DNA of 64,000 bases from positions 81,977 through 145,976 of the forward strand of contig DATDOE010000079.1 of the NCBI GenBank assembly GCA_035293405.1. Direction: 5' to 3'. Positions 52,907 to 62,400 of the stretch are shown one piece after another. How positions within the stretch are numbered: position 1 is the stretch's first letter; the number at the start of each line of letters is the position of its first letter. The position numbers and the translations under genes were made by a program. The notes beneath the pieces are model-generated. The model saw only the letters and a list, made by a program, of their open reading frames with translations. It ran no database searches and was not told the DNA's origin. This DNA is from Gp6-AA40 sp035293405 (lineage in GTDB: Bacteria > Acidobacteriota > Vicinamibacteria > Vicinamibacterales > UBA2999).

Positions 52907-54295
52907 ATGAGCGCGACTCCGTTTCCGCCTCTCGAGTTCCTCCTGAACGGCCGCCCTGTCGCGATCGAGGCCGGCTCGTTTCACATGACGCTGCTCGACT
53001 TTCTTCGCGCGCGCGGCCTGACCGGCTCGAAGGAAGGCTGCGCGGAAGGCGAGTGCGGCGCGTGCGCGGTCGCGGTGGTGGCCGAACATGGACCGGCGAG
53101 CGCCTATCGCATCGTGAACAGCTGTCTCCTGCCGCTGCCCCTCGCGGCGCAGCACGAGATTCTGACGGTGGAGTCGCTGGCGACCGGCGCCGCGCTTGCA
53201 CCCGCGCAGCGGGCGATGGCCGACGCGGGTGGATCCCAATGCGGATATTGCACGCCCGGGTTTGTCATGAGCCTCTTTGCCGAACAGTACCGACCCGGCC
53301 GCCAGGGTCCGTGCGATCCCCTCGCGCTCAGCGGCAACCTGTGCCGGTGTACAGGGTATCGTCCAATCCGCGATGCGGCGCTCGCGCTTGGCCCGCCGCC
53401 GCCAGGCCCGCTGCGCGATCGGCTCGATCGAGCTGCGCCGCGGATCGATGCCGTCACCGCACAGGGCTTTTCGCGGCCCTCGACGGTCGAGGCCTGTGTC
53501 GCCATCCTCGCTGCCGATTCCCAGGCGACGATCATCGCTGGTGGCTCGGATCTGGGTGTCGAGTCGAATCTGCGCGGGCGGCGCTGGGCGCATCTCGTCA
53601 GTGTCGAGGCGATCGACGAGCTGCGCGCGTACACGGAGACCAGCACGTCGGTGATCCTGGGCGCCGCGCTGCCGCTGACCGACGTGGGACGACGCTGGAC
53701 CACCGCACCCGCGGTTCTGCGCGAGTGGCTCGAGCTCTTCGCGTCGCCGTCAATCCGGAATCGGGCGACCCTCGGCGGCAACCTGGCGACCGCGTCGCCG
53801 ATCGGTGATGCCGCCCCGCTGCTGCTGGCGCTCGACGCCCTCGTCCACACCGCGGGTCCTGAGGGTCGGCGCACGATTCCGTTGTCGTCCTTCTTCGTTG
53901 GGTATCGGCAAACCGCCCTACGGCCACCGGAGATTCTGACGGCGATTGAGATTCCGAAGCCGCTCCCCGCCTTCGTCCGTTTCTACAAAGTCGCCAAGCG
54001 GCGCATGGACGACATCAGTACGGTTGCCGCCGCGATGGCGATGGACTGGGAGAGCTCAGGGCACATTCGCGCGGCGCGGTTTGCGTTCGGCGGCGTCGCC
54101 GCCACACCGCTGCGCGTGCCGGAAGCCGAAGCCGCCGTCCTGAATCAGCCGTGGAACCAAGCCCTCGTCACGCGCGTGCAGCAGATTCTTGGCAGGACAC
54201 TCACCCCGATGAGTGACCATCGCGGATCGAAAGAGTACCGGCTGGAGGTGTCGAAGAGTCTGGTCGAGAAGTTCTGGTGGGAGCGACCGTCGTGA
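52907..54295 (+). CDS. Xanthine-dehydrogenase-type FeS/FAD subunit
   Basis: 462 residues from ATG 52907 (52874 is an alternative). Two [2Fe-2S] clusters: the plant-type motif SKEGCAEGECGACAV and the second C-x2-C...CxC motifs in SQCGYCTPGFVMS and LCRCTGYRP. The FAD-binding region has TIIAGGSDLGVESN and NRATLGGNLATASPIGDAA. The family passes electrons from the molybdenum subunit to FAD and NAD or another acceptor. Usually this part is XdhA. The XdhB-type gene overlaps by four bases (GTGA at 54292). Confidence 0.9.
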   Translation: MSATPFPPLEFLLNGRPVAIEAGSFHMTLLDFLRARGLTGSKEGCAEGECGACAVAVVAEHGPASAYRIVNSCLLPLPLAAQHEILTVESLATGAALAPAQRAMADAGGSQCGYCTPGFVMSLFAEQYRPGRQGPCDPLALSGNLCRCTGYRPIRDAALALGPPPPGPLRDRLDRAAPRIDAVTAQGFSRPSTVEACVAILAADSQATIIAGGSDLGVESNLRGRRWAHLVSVEAIDELRAYTETSTSVILGAALPLTDVGRRWTTAPAVLREWLELFASPSIRNRATLGGNLATASPIGDAAPLLLALDALVHTAGPEGRRTIPLSSFFVGYRQTALRPPEILTAIEIPKPLPAFVRFYKVAKRRMDDISTVAAAMAMDWESSGHIRAARFAFGGVAATPLRVPEAEAAVLNQPWNQALVTRVQQILGRTLTPMSDHRGSKEYRLEVSKSLVEKFWWERPS

Positions 54296-56640
54296 CGATC
54301 ACCGGCCAACCCGTTCCGCACGAAAGCGCCCACGGTCATGTGACCGGCGAGGCGCTCTACACCGACGACCTGTGCGGTCGATTCCCGAACCTGCTGCATG
54401 CCTGGCCGGTGTGCGCGCCGCACGCCCACGCGCTCGTGACGACACTCGCCACCGAACCAGCGCTCGACGAGCCTGGCGTCATCACCGTACTGACCGGCGC
54501 CGATGTCCCCGGCGAAGGGAACTCCGGCTGCAACCGTCACGACGAGCCGCTCTTTCCGCGGGAAGTGATGTTCCACGGACAGCCCGTGGCGTGGGTGCTC
54601 GGCGAGACGCTCGAAGCCGCGCGACGAGGCGCGGAGCGCGTGACGGCGGAGTACGCGCCGCTCCCGGCGATCCTCACGATCGAACAGGCGATCGAGGCCG
54701 GGAGCTACCTCACCGAACCGCTCCGTCTCGCCGATGGCGACATGTCCGCGTTGGCATCGAGCGCCCTGCGGATCGATGGCGAGCTGGCAATCGGCGGCCA
54801 GGAGCACTTCTACCTCGAGACGCAGGCCTCCATCGCCTGGGTTGACGAGAGCGGCTTCGTGTCGCTCCATTCATCGACGCAGCATCCCTCTGAGACACAG
54901 GAAGTGGTTGCGCGCGTCCTCGGGCTGCGGCGCCATCATGTCACCGTCGAGTGTCTCCGCATGGGCGGCGCGTTCGGCGGCAAGGAAGTACAGGCCAACC
55001 CGTGGGCAGCCATCGCCGCACTCGGCGCCTGGAAGACCCGTCGCCCGGTCAGCGTCCGCCTGACCCGACAACTCGACATGACGCTCACCGGCAAGCGCCA
55101 TCCGTACCTCGCTCGCTATTCGGCGGGATTCTCCACCGAGGGCCGCATCGAGGCGCTGCGTCTCTGGTTCTATTCCGACGGCGGCTGGAGTCTCGATCTG
55201 TCGGAACCGATCATGTGGCGGGCGCTCTTTCACTGCGACAACGCGTATCGCTTGCCCGCCGTCGAGGTCACGGGGCGGGTCTGCCGCACGCACAAGACGT
55301 CTCAAACCGCGTTCCGCGGCTTCGGTGGACCCCAAGGCATGATGGTCATCGAAGACATCCTTGCGCAGGCCGCGCAACGGCTGGCGCTGCCGGCCGACGT
55401 CGTGAGGGAGCGTAACTTCTATCGACACGGCGACGCGACGCACTACGGGCAGCGGGTCGAAGAGGCCGACCGGCTCGAGATCATCTGGAAGCGGTTGAAG
55501 CAGACGAGCGACTTCGAGGCACGGCGCGCGGGCGTGGCCCGCTTCAACGCCCAACATGCACATCTGAAGCGCGGGCTGGCAATCACGCCGGTGAAGTTCG
55601 GGATCTCGTTCACCGCGACGTTCTTCAACCAGGGCGCCGCGCTCGTGCTGATCTATCGGGACGGCAGCGTGCAGGTCAACCAGGGCGGCACGGAGATGGG
55701 CCAGGGTCTGTTCACGAAAATCCAGCAGATCGCCGCCGACGGCCTTGGCATTCCGCTCGAGCAGGTGCGTGTCATGCCAACGCGCACCGACAAGGTTCCC
55801 AACACATCCGCAACCGCGGCGTCGGCAGGGACCGATCTGAATGGGGCGGCGGTGGCCGATGCCTGCGCGCAGCTCAAGGTACGGCTGACCGCCGTGGCCA
55901 ACGGGGCGTCGATGTCCTTCGCCGACGTCTGCGAATCAGCATACAGACAACGCATTCCGCTCTTCGCGCACGGCTACTATCGAACCCCGGACATCCACTT
56001 CGATCAGAAGACCGGCCGCGGAAAGCCCTTCCACTATTTCGCCGTAGGCGCCGCGGTGTCGGAGGTCGAAGTCGACCGTTTCACCGGAGACTGCCGTCTT
56101 CTGCGGACCGACATCCTGCAGGACGTCGGTGATTCGATTTCACCGATTGTGGACCGTGGCCAGACGGAGGGCGGCTTCATCCAGGGTGTCGGATGGCTCA
56201 CGCTCGAGGAGTTGCTGTGGGACTCACGTGGACGACTCGCGACCGCCGGCGCGTCCACCTATAAACTGCCGTCGTGGTCGGAAGTCCCTGACGTCTTCAT
56301 CGTCAACTTCCTCGAGCGGGCGACACAACCGCGTGTCGTGTCGGGGAGCAAAGCGATCGGCGAGCCGCCGTTGATGCTGGCCCTCTCCGTGCGCGAAGCG
56401 ATCCGCGAGGCGATCGGCGCGTTCGGAAACGGCGACGGGAAGGACCCCGAGGAACGCCGCTCAGGCGTTCCGGGAGACCCCAAGGAACGCCGCCCAGGCG
56501 TTCCGGGAGACCCCAAGGAACGCCGCCAAGGCGTTCCGGTAGACAGCGTGACCTTCGCCAGCCCCGCCACTCCGGAACGCATCTTCTTCGCCGTGCAACG
56601 CGTGCGCTCCGCGCACGCCGCACTTCGGAAAGCGACTTGA
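54292..56640 (+). CDS. Xanthine-dehydrogenase-type molybdopterin subunit with in-frame palindromic repeat
   Basis: 782 residues from GTG 54292. Molybdopterin motifs: HVTGEALYTDDL, GGAFGGKE, FRGFGGPQGMMVIEDI and GGTEMGQGLFTKIQQIA. It oxidises a heteroaromatic or purine substrate at Mo, passing electrons to the FeS/FAD subunit. Near the C-terminus three tandem copies of an 11-residue unit (DPKERRPGVPG type) are encoded by palindromic DNA (GGAACGCC...GGCGTTCC). This insertion is absent from typical family members and is in frame. The substrate is not inferable. Confidence 0.88.
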   Translation: MTITGQPVPHESAHGHVTGEALYTDDLCGRFPNLLHAWPVCAPHAHALVTTLATEPALDEPGVITVLTGADVPGEGNSGCNRHDEPLFPREVMFHGQPVAWVLGETLEAARRGAERVTAEYAPLPAILTIEQAIEAGSYLTEPLRLADGDMSALASSALRIDGELAIGGQEHFYLETQASIAWVDESGFVSLHSSTQHPSETQEVVARVLGLRRHHVTVECLRMGGAFGGKEVQANPWAAIAALGAWKTRRPVSVRLTRQLDMTLTGKRHPYLARYSAGFSTEGRIEALRLWFYSDGGWSLDLSEPIMWRALFHCDNAYRLPAVEVTGRVCRTHKTSQTAFRGFGGPQGMMVIEDILAQAAQRLALPADVVRERNFYRHGDATHYGQRVEEADRLEIIWKRLKQTSDFEARRAGVARFNAQHAHLKRGLAITPVKFGISFTATFFNQGAALVLIYRDGSVQVNQGGTEMGQGLFTKIQQIAADGLGIPLEQVRVMPTRTDKVPNTSATAASAGTDLNGAAVADACAQLKVRLTAVANGASMSFADVCESAYRQRIPLFAHGYYRTPDIHFDQKTGRGKPFHYFAVGAAVSEVEVDRFTGDCRLLRTDILQDVGDSISPIVDRGQTEGGFIQGVGWLTLEELLWDSRGRLATAGASTYKLPSWSEVPDVFIVNFLERATQPRVVSGSKAIGEPPLMLALSVREAIREAIGAFGNGDGKDPEERRSGVPGDPKERRPGVPGDPKERRQGVPVDSVTFASPATPERIFFAVQRVRSAHAALRKAT
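56450..56550 (+). repeat. Three tandem copies of a 33-base palindromic unit inside a coding region
   Basis: The unit is GGAACGCCGCnCAGGCGTTC plus GGGAGACCCCAA. Each contains an inverted repeat GGAACGCC/GGCGTTCC, so single-stranded DNA or RNA could fold. The three copies differ at few bases. They encode DPEERRSGVPG-like peptides within the Mo subunit. Confidence 0.9.
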
Positions 56641-56681
56641 CAAGTCACGCCCAGCAGTCAACCATCGCCGCCGAACCCTCC

Positions 56682-58244
56682 ATGATCTTTCGCAGCCCGC
56701 ACCCCGACGTGTCGGTTCCACACCTGTCGCTCACCGAGTTTGTGCTGGGCGGTGCGGCGGCTCGCGGTGACCATCCGGCGCTGGTCGATGGAGTCTCCGG
56801 TCGCGTGTTGAGCTTCAGCGACCTGTGCGAACAGGTTCGCCGTGTGGCCGCGGGCCTGTCACGGCGCATCGGCAAGGGCGATGTGGTCGCGCTGTGGTCA
56901 CCCAACACGCCTGAGTACGCCGTGGTCTTCCACGCCGTCGCGACGCTCGGCGCGATCCTCACGACCGTCAACGCCGCTTACACCGTGCCGGAGCTCGCGT
57001 TCCAGCTTCAGGACTCACACGCACGGCTGCTCATCACGACGGCCGCCCTCGTGGAAAGAGCCTGCGCGGCCGTGGCCACGGTGTCGCGTCCGATTGAGAT
57101 CGTCACGATCGATGAGGCTCCCGGCGTCGCGTCGCTCGCCTCCATTGCGGTCGATGAGGATCCGCCGCCAGTCGTCATCGACCCTGCAACCGACGTGGTG
57201 GTGCTGCCGTACTCATCGGGCACCACCGGCCTTCCGAAGGGCGTGATGCTGACCCATCGGAACCTTGTCGCCAACCTCGTGCAGATCGATGCGATCGAGA
57301 CACAAGAGATTCACGCACTCCTGGGCGTGTTGCCGTTCTTTCACATCTACGGCATGGTGGTCATCCTGAACTTCGGCCTGATGCGGGGCGCGACCATCGT
57401 GACGCTCCCTCGCTTCGAGCTGGAGGCCTTCCTCGGCGTGCTCCAGCAGTGGCCGATCGCCCTCGTGCATGTTGCGCCGCCGGTCGTGGTCGCCCTCGCC
57501 AAGCATCCGTTGGTCGACCGCTACAACCTGTCCGGCGTCAAATGGCTCTTCTCCGCAGCGGCGCCCCTCGGTGTCGAGCTGACCAGCGCCGTCGAAGCGC
57601 GCCTGCCGCTCCGCGTCCGACAGGGCTACGGCATGACCGAGGCCAGCCCCGCCACCCACTATTCGACGCCTGGACTGCAGCGGCCGGGAAAGGTCGGTCC
57701 ACTCGTGCCCTCGACCGAGGGCCGGATTGTCGATCCAGAAACACTGCTGGATGCCGGCGTCGGCCGGCGCGGTGAAATATGGGTGCGCGGGCCGCAGGTG
57801 ATGAAGGGATACCTCAATAACCCGGAGGCCACCCTGCACACCGTGGACGCCGACGGGTGGCTGCGCACCGGCGACATCGGCGTCGTCGATGAGGACGGCT
57901 ATCTCGAAGTCGTCGATCGGCTGAAGGAGCTGATCAAGGTCAAGGGCTATCAGGTGGCGCCCGCAGAGCTCGAAGCACTCCTGCTCAAGCATCCCAAGAT
58001 CGCTGACGCCGCCGTCATTCCCGTTCGGGACGATGAGTGCGGCGAACGGCCCAAGGCGATCATCGTTGCGCGCGAGCCACTCACCGCCGAGGAAGTGACG
58101 GCCTTCGTCGACGCTCACGTCGCCCACTACAAGCGGATCGCGCAGGTGGCGTTCGTCGACAGTATTCCCAAGTCGCCTTCAGGAAAGATCCTGCGGCGCG
58201 TGCTGGTCGAACGGAATCGGGCATCAGACAAGGTTCCAACATGA
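56682..58244 (+). CDS. Acyl-CoA synthetase, 4-coumarate:CoA-ligase-like
   Basis: 520 residues. The ATG at 56682 gives the family-typical MIFRSPHPDVSVPHLSLTEF start; an upstream TTG at 56637 overlaps the previous stop. AMP-binding motifs: SSGTTGLPKGVMLTH (P-loop), RQGYGMTEASP, the YLEVVDRLKELIKVKGYQVA hinge and the KSPSGKILRR lysine motif. It activates a carboxylic acid to the adenylate and then the CoA ester; the aromatic-acid preference of 4CL is known for the family but not visible here. It follows the molybdenum subunit directly. Confidence 0.9.
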   Translation: MIFRSPHPDVSVPHLSLTEFVLGGAAARGDHPALVDGVSGRVLSFSDLCEQVRRVAAGLSRRIGKGDVVALWSPNTPEYAVVFHAVATLGAILTTVNAAYTVPELAFQLQDSHARLLITTAALVERACAAVATVSRPIEIVTIDEAPGVASLASIAVDEDPPPVVIDPATDVVVLPYSSGTTGLPKGVMLTHRNLVANLVQIDAIETQEIHALLGVLPFFHIYGMVVILNFGLMRGATIVTLPRFELEAFLGVLQQWPIALVHVAPPVVVALAKHPLVDRYNLSGVKWLFSAAAPLGVELTSAVEARLPLRVRQGYGMTEASPATHYSTPGLQRPGKVGPLVPSTEGRIVDPETLLDAGVGRRGEIWVRGPQVMKGYLNNPEATLHTVDADGWLRTGDIGVVDEDGYLEVVDRLKELIKVKGYQVAPAELEALLLKHPKIADAAVIPVRDDECGERPKAIIVAREPLTAEEVTAFVDAHVAHYKRIAQVAFVDSIPKSPSGKILRRVLVERNRASDKVPT

Positions 58245-58803
58245 TTCGGGGTGGACAAGGCGCGAAGCGCCTAAATGTCTTTGACATTGCTCGCGGTTTC
58301 GCTGGGACCGGCGCAGCCGCGCAAGCGACTGAACCCTCTGTCGAGTTCGGTCGTGACTGATGCCGACTGGCGGCACCTCACCGAAGGACCTCGCTGAAGC
58401 ACCGTGCAGGCGTTGAAGTCTGAGCGCGACGAGCCCGCACCTGATTTACATGTCCACAGATTTCACGAATCGTTTCCCCGCGGACGACGTGACCGACGAG
58501 CGAATAGGAACCGCCACTGCCGCTCTGTCCCCAAGCACCTGATTCCTCCCTTCTGTTAGCCAAGTTAGGAGAAGCCTGATGATGATCGCGAATTCGGGAG
58601 GATAGACCGAGTCTCGGATGTGGATGCGGAACGCCTGATCTACTGTCGCCACACTTGGCGAACATAAGGCGAAGATGAGAGAATGACCTTTAATAATTGT
58701 GGCGAAAGGCGTCATCTGCGGAGAGAGCCATGCACGTTGACTGGCGGGGTGCGTGGTGGTAAAAGTACTCCGTCAGGATTCCTATGGGAGTACGATTGTG
58801 GGC
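58245..58803. other. Boundary region upstream of the defence-like operon
   Basis: About 560 bases without a convincing gene. A short GGCGC/GCGCC hairpin (58259-58271) after the CoA ligase is a weak terminator candidate. The region should hold the promoter for the downstream operon. Confidence 0.4.
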
Positions 58804-59049
58804 ATGCCGAAGCAGGGCAAAACCCTCAAGCTCTCCCCCGCCTTGCGAACCGAACTTCAATCTCTGGTTCATACGTTCTACGGTGAGAGCCTTTCGGAGG
58901 TCATCACGTTCATCCTTCGTGAGTGGGTGCATTTGAATCGCGACAATATTCGACGTGCTGCTGAATCAAACGGGTCGAGCGACCAACAAGAGTCAGGTGT
59001 TCCGAACAAGCAAGCCGGAACCTTGACAATCGACACTGCCGCCGAGTAG
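58804..59049 (+). CDS. Small ribbon-helix-helix-like protein, first gene of defence-like operon
   Basis: 81 residues from ATG 58804 (the frame is open further upstream). A beta-strand plus two helices pattern (KTLKLSPALRTELQSLVHTF, then LSEVITFILREWVHLNRD) resembles ribbon-helix-helix or a related DNA-binding fold, as seen in antitoxins and operon regulators. The C-terminal tail is polar and low complexity. It may regulate the operon. Confidence 0.55.
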   Translation: MPKQGKTLKLSPALRTELQSLVHTFYGESLSEVITFILREWVHLNRDNIRRAAESNGSSDQQESGVPNKQAGTLTIDTAAE

Positions 59050-59086
59050 ACGTGTACGCTTTTTCTCAGACGCGAGGAGTCCCGAA

Positions 59087-59479
59087 ATGACGCAGCAAGT
59101 GCAACACTTGACCGCTGACGATTTTTTCGCGGGGTTCTTAGCTGCGCTGGCTATCTCGCGTCGGCCAGTACTTAACGGTTCGAGGACTGCGCTCAATCGG
59201 GCGTTCTATAGAGCGATTCAAGATCCAGTTGCGCGTTTCGTGGACTTGGATGCCCTAAATGTTGACTACGATCCTCTGTATGGTTTGAGTCCATGGTTCG
59301 ACAGGGAGCTCACGAGAGCCCAACGAGACTTGCTTGTCGGCTTTCCCAATCCAAGTTACGCCACTGTTGAAATCAAGCTTGGGTCAGACGAAGCCGAAGA
59401 ATTGTTAGCGGAGCTCGGCCACAGAGATCAATTCCTTCAGTTCGCTCTCGTATTCTTGAACAATCTAAAGTCCGCGTAG
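59087..59479 (+). CDS. Small unknown protein, second gene of defence-like operon
   Basis: 130 residues, helical. Central YDPLYGLSPWFDRELTRAQR is followed by an acidic helix (SDEAEELLAELGHRDQF). No family recognised. Its stop lies three bases before the HD-domain start, so it is probably cotranslated. Confidence 0.55.
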   Translation: MTQQVQHLTADDFFAGFLAALAISRRPVLNGSRTALNRAFYRAIQDPVARFVDLDALNVDYDPLYGLSPWFDRELTRAQRDLLVGFPNPSYATVEIKLGSDEAEELLAELGHRDQFLQFALVFLNNLKSA

Positions 59480-59482
59480 CGG

Positions 59483-62245
59483 ATGCCCTTGCCTTACCTT
59501 CCCCTTCCCGCCGGCCTCCCGGAGGCACTGGGGGGCACCACAGCCGACCTTCAGCGTCTCTTCGGCCCGCCATTAAGAGAGTACTCGCAACAAGTTCGCG
59601 ATCGGCAGTGGCCACTGGAAGCGAAGGTTGTCAACGACTCTGTCTGGAAGACCGTTCGGTTGGACCCATGGGAAGTGATCGTGCTCGACAGCCCAGTGAT
59701 GCAGCGCCTGCGAAACATAAGGCAACTAGGCCTCGCACATCTCGTCTTCCCGGGAGCCGGATACAGCCGCTTCGAACACAGCATTGGTGCACTTCACCAA
59801 AGTCAGCGGATGGTGGAATCGATGAACCGCAATGCCCGAGCGGCTCACCGCACCATCATTCCCGTCAGGCCGTCCGATGAAATCCTCTTGCGTCTTGCGG
59901 CGCTTCTCCATGACATTGGCCACGGTTTCATGAGTCATGTTTCAGAGCGAGCGATGACGAGCATCGTTCGCCTGCCCGGCGAGATACCGGCACGTCAAAT
60001 GCTGAAGGAGGCGCGGGCCTACTTCGGCACACGGCCCGCTCTCGCCGAAGTCCTTGCCGGACTAATCGTCCGGCTTCCAGAGTTTGTCGAGCTCCTCAGG
60101 GTGGCCGATATCCCGTAATGGGAAGACGCTGACGAATTATCAAGGCACATCGCACATCTAATAACTGGATCGACGCTGTACCGCACGCGGCCGTTCTTGG
60201 CGGAGATCATCTCGGGGGGGATCGACGCCGACAAGCTCGATTACATGCCACGTGACTGCTACATGGCCGGCTTGCCAATGCCCGTCGACGTGGAGCGAAT
60301 ACTCGACAAATTGCAGGCAGTTGGTGTGGCGGCCGGCGGACAGCCGGGCGCGCAGTTTTTCGAGAGTCAAGGAATCACGGCTGATCAGACGGTCTACATG
60401 CTTGCGGTCGACTTAACCGGCGGCAAGACAGTTGAAGAGATGGTAATCAGCCGGGTGCTGCTTTACGACAAGCTTTACCATCACCAGAAGGTCCGAGCGT
60501 TCGAGGGCATGATTGAGAATGCACTTGAGATTCTGATCAAAGAGTCACCCGAATTTTCGCTTCCTTCAACGTATCTGAGACTCAGCGACGACGAATTCCT
60601 AAAAGGGCAGTGGGGAATTGACGGGGAGTCAGATTCGATCAAGGCGGCAAAGGCTCTGGTCCAAGAAATCGCAAGTCGAAAGGGTCTCATTCGCGCGTTC
60701 GCCTTCGGTCCCGCTCTGCTTGAGGCGCCAAATGACAACGCTGATCCGGCCAAGCTCTTTAGGCAGCAGTGGCGAAAAATGAAGCCGCTCGTTGTGAGGG
60801 GATCGCGAAGCCAGCCAGAAGCGCAAGGATTCAAGCAGGCTGTCGTGGAGCGCGCACGCGCGTATCTTCGCACCGACGGTCAGCCCAACGTCGCGAACGC
60901 GCTTGATGCCATCGATGTTGTCATCGATTTGCCGGACGTTCAAGGAATCGCCGAGAAGACGATGTTCTGGGCCGGCAATGAAGAGACTGGGCTACAGCTC
61001 TACTCTGATTTGGTACGCGTTGAGCGGTGGGCGGAGGCCTACGAAAACCAGAAGAGCATTGGGTACGTCTATTGTCGCCCAGAACACGCATACGCCGTGC
61101 ATCTTGCTGCGCGTGAAGAGATCTTTGTGCGAACAGGAGCGCGGTTCTTGGACCGTGAACTGACGTTGACCAAGCTCGAGTTCAGAACGCTCGAAGAAAT
61201 GGCTCGCCGGCTCACCCAGCGAGGCGATTCAGTGCAGCCCATAAAACGGCCGGTCCGCTGGGAGGCGCCTCCACGGCGTGCCGAGAAAATGCAGATTCAA
61301 GACACGTATGGTTACCGCCTCGAAGAACTAGCCGATCGTTTTCGTAGCTTTCAGCCCGCCGAAGGATCTCGCATCGACGTCAACTTGATAACAGATTGGT
61401 TAGTGCAGTTTCCGCGAGACGATATCAAGTATGCGGTGACGCTGTTGGAGAATATTCAGTTCTGGACGCGACAGGCACTTGCAGATGCATTTCTGGCAGC
61501 GATCGAACAGCTCTTCGGTGAAAATGAACGCGTCGTTCAATTGGTGTCTCTCGGAGGACCCACCACGAGCGCCGAACACCTTCAGTACCTATGGGACGAC
61601 GTCAGATCGATGCCATTACCGCTCGAACTGAGGGTCGTGAATATTGACGACTTACAGGAGAATGCTCCGGTGGTGTTCTTTGACGACTACATCGGGTCGG
61701 GTCGTCAGAGTTCAACGGTCCTTCAGCAGTGGTGTGGAATCGCGCGAGACAAGTGGCTGGTTGACGAATTCCACGTCCCAAGAATTGAGCGCGGCGCAAT
61801 GGAACGTCTTCAGCGATGCCGGCTGTTTTTCCTGTTTGCGGCCGGTCGCCGCAAGGGTTTGAAACTACTCGAACACTACGCCAGAGAACTATGGCATCCT
61901 CAGTCTGTTGCTGGGTATGTAGTTTCTCCACGAGATATCGACTGCTTCCGGCCGGCGGCTGGCATATTCGGTCGTCATGAAGAGGCGCAGCAGGCTCGAC
62001 GGGCGATGGAGCACGCCGGTCTCGTCGCACTCGGCGACAAGGCCACTACATGGGGACAAGAAAAGCTCCGAGATAGAGTCCTCGGGTACGGCAACTCCGG
62101 CGACTTGACGGTCTTCTACTACAACGCGCCCTCGTCGACGTTGACGGCACTTTGGAAACAGTGCGACGTCGCCGGATCGACTTGGCTAGCGCTCTTTCGA
62201 CGTCGAATCCGCGATAGTCCTCAAGGCTCTCAGCCAGCTAGTTAG
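59483..62245 (+). pseudogene. HD-domain phosphohydrolase fused to a phosphoribosyltransferase-like domain, with in-frame TAA at 60116
   Basis: The frame from ATG 59483 reads through to 62245 except for TAA at 60116-60118 (context RVADIP-stop-WEDADELSRH), then continues without shift (LDYMPRDCYMAGLPMPVDVE). N-terminal HD domain (about 50-260; RFEHS H99, H143/D144 in LLHDIGHGFMSH) of the dNTP-triphosphohydrolase/COG1078 type. C-terminal PRTase-like domain has VVFFDDYIGSGRQSST, the PRPP-binding D-D-x-x-G-S/T-G pattern. The stop may have replaced a Gln codon (CAA to TAA). Without readthrough the HD part (211 residues) and the remainder could be separate proteins. Confidence 0.8.
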
Positions 62246-62400
62246 CCCTCTCGTCACAAATCGGCCATCCGAATAGTTCCAGGGCCCCACTATTGGAACC
62301 TCGTGGGAATGATCATCAGAAGGTTCGAGGTTTGTGTCGCGGAGATGAGGCACGGAGCCAACGCGCCAAGTGGAGAGTGCGCCTCGAGAAAGAGGAATAG

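Noticed and set aside
58446..58715. Minus-strand frame upstream of the defence-like operon
   Set aside because: Partly protein-like in composition but without start context or recognisable motif; may be chance.
33595..60118. Alternative genetic code with TAG/TAA read as glutamine
   Set aside because: Many intact genes in the window end at TAG or TAA (for example the IS110 transposase at 10430 and genes ending at 39799, 41066 and 42344), so both are used as normal stops.
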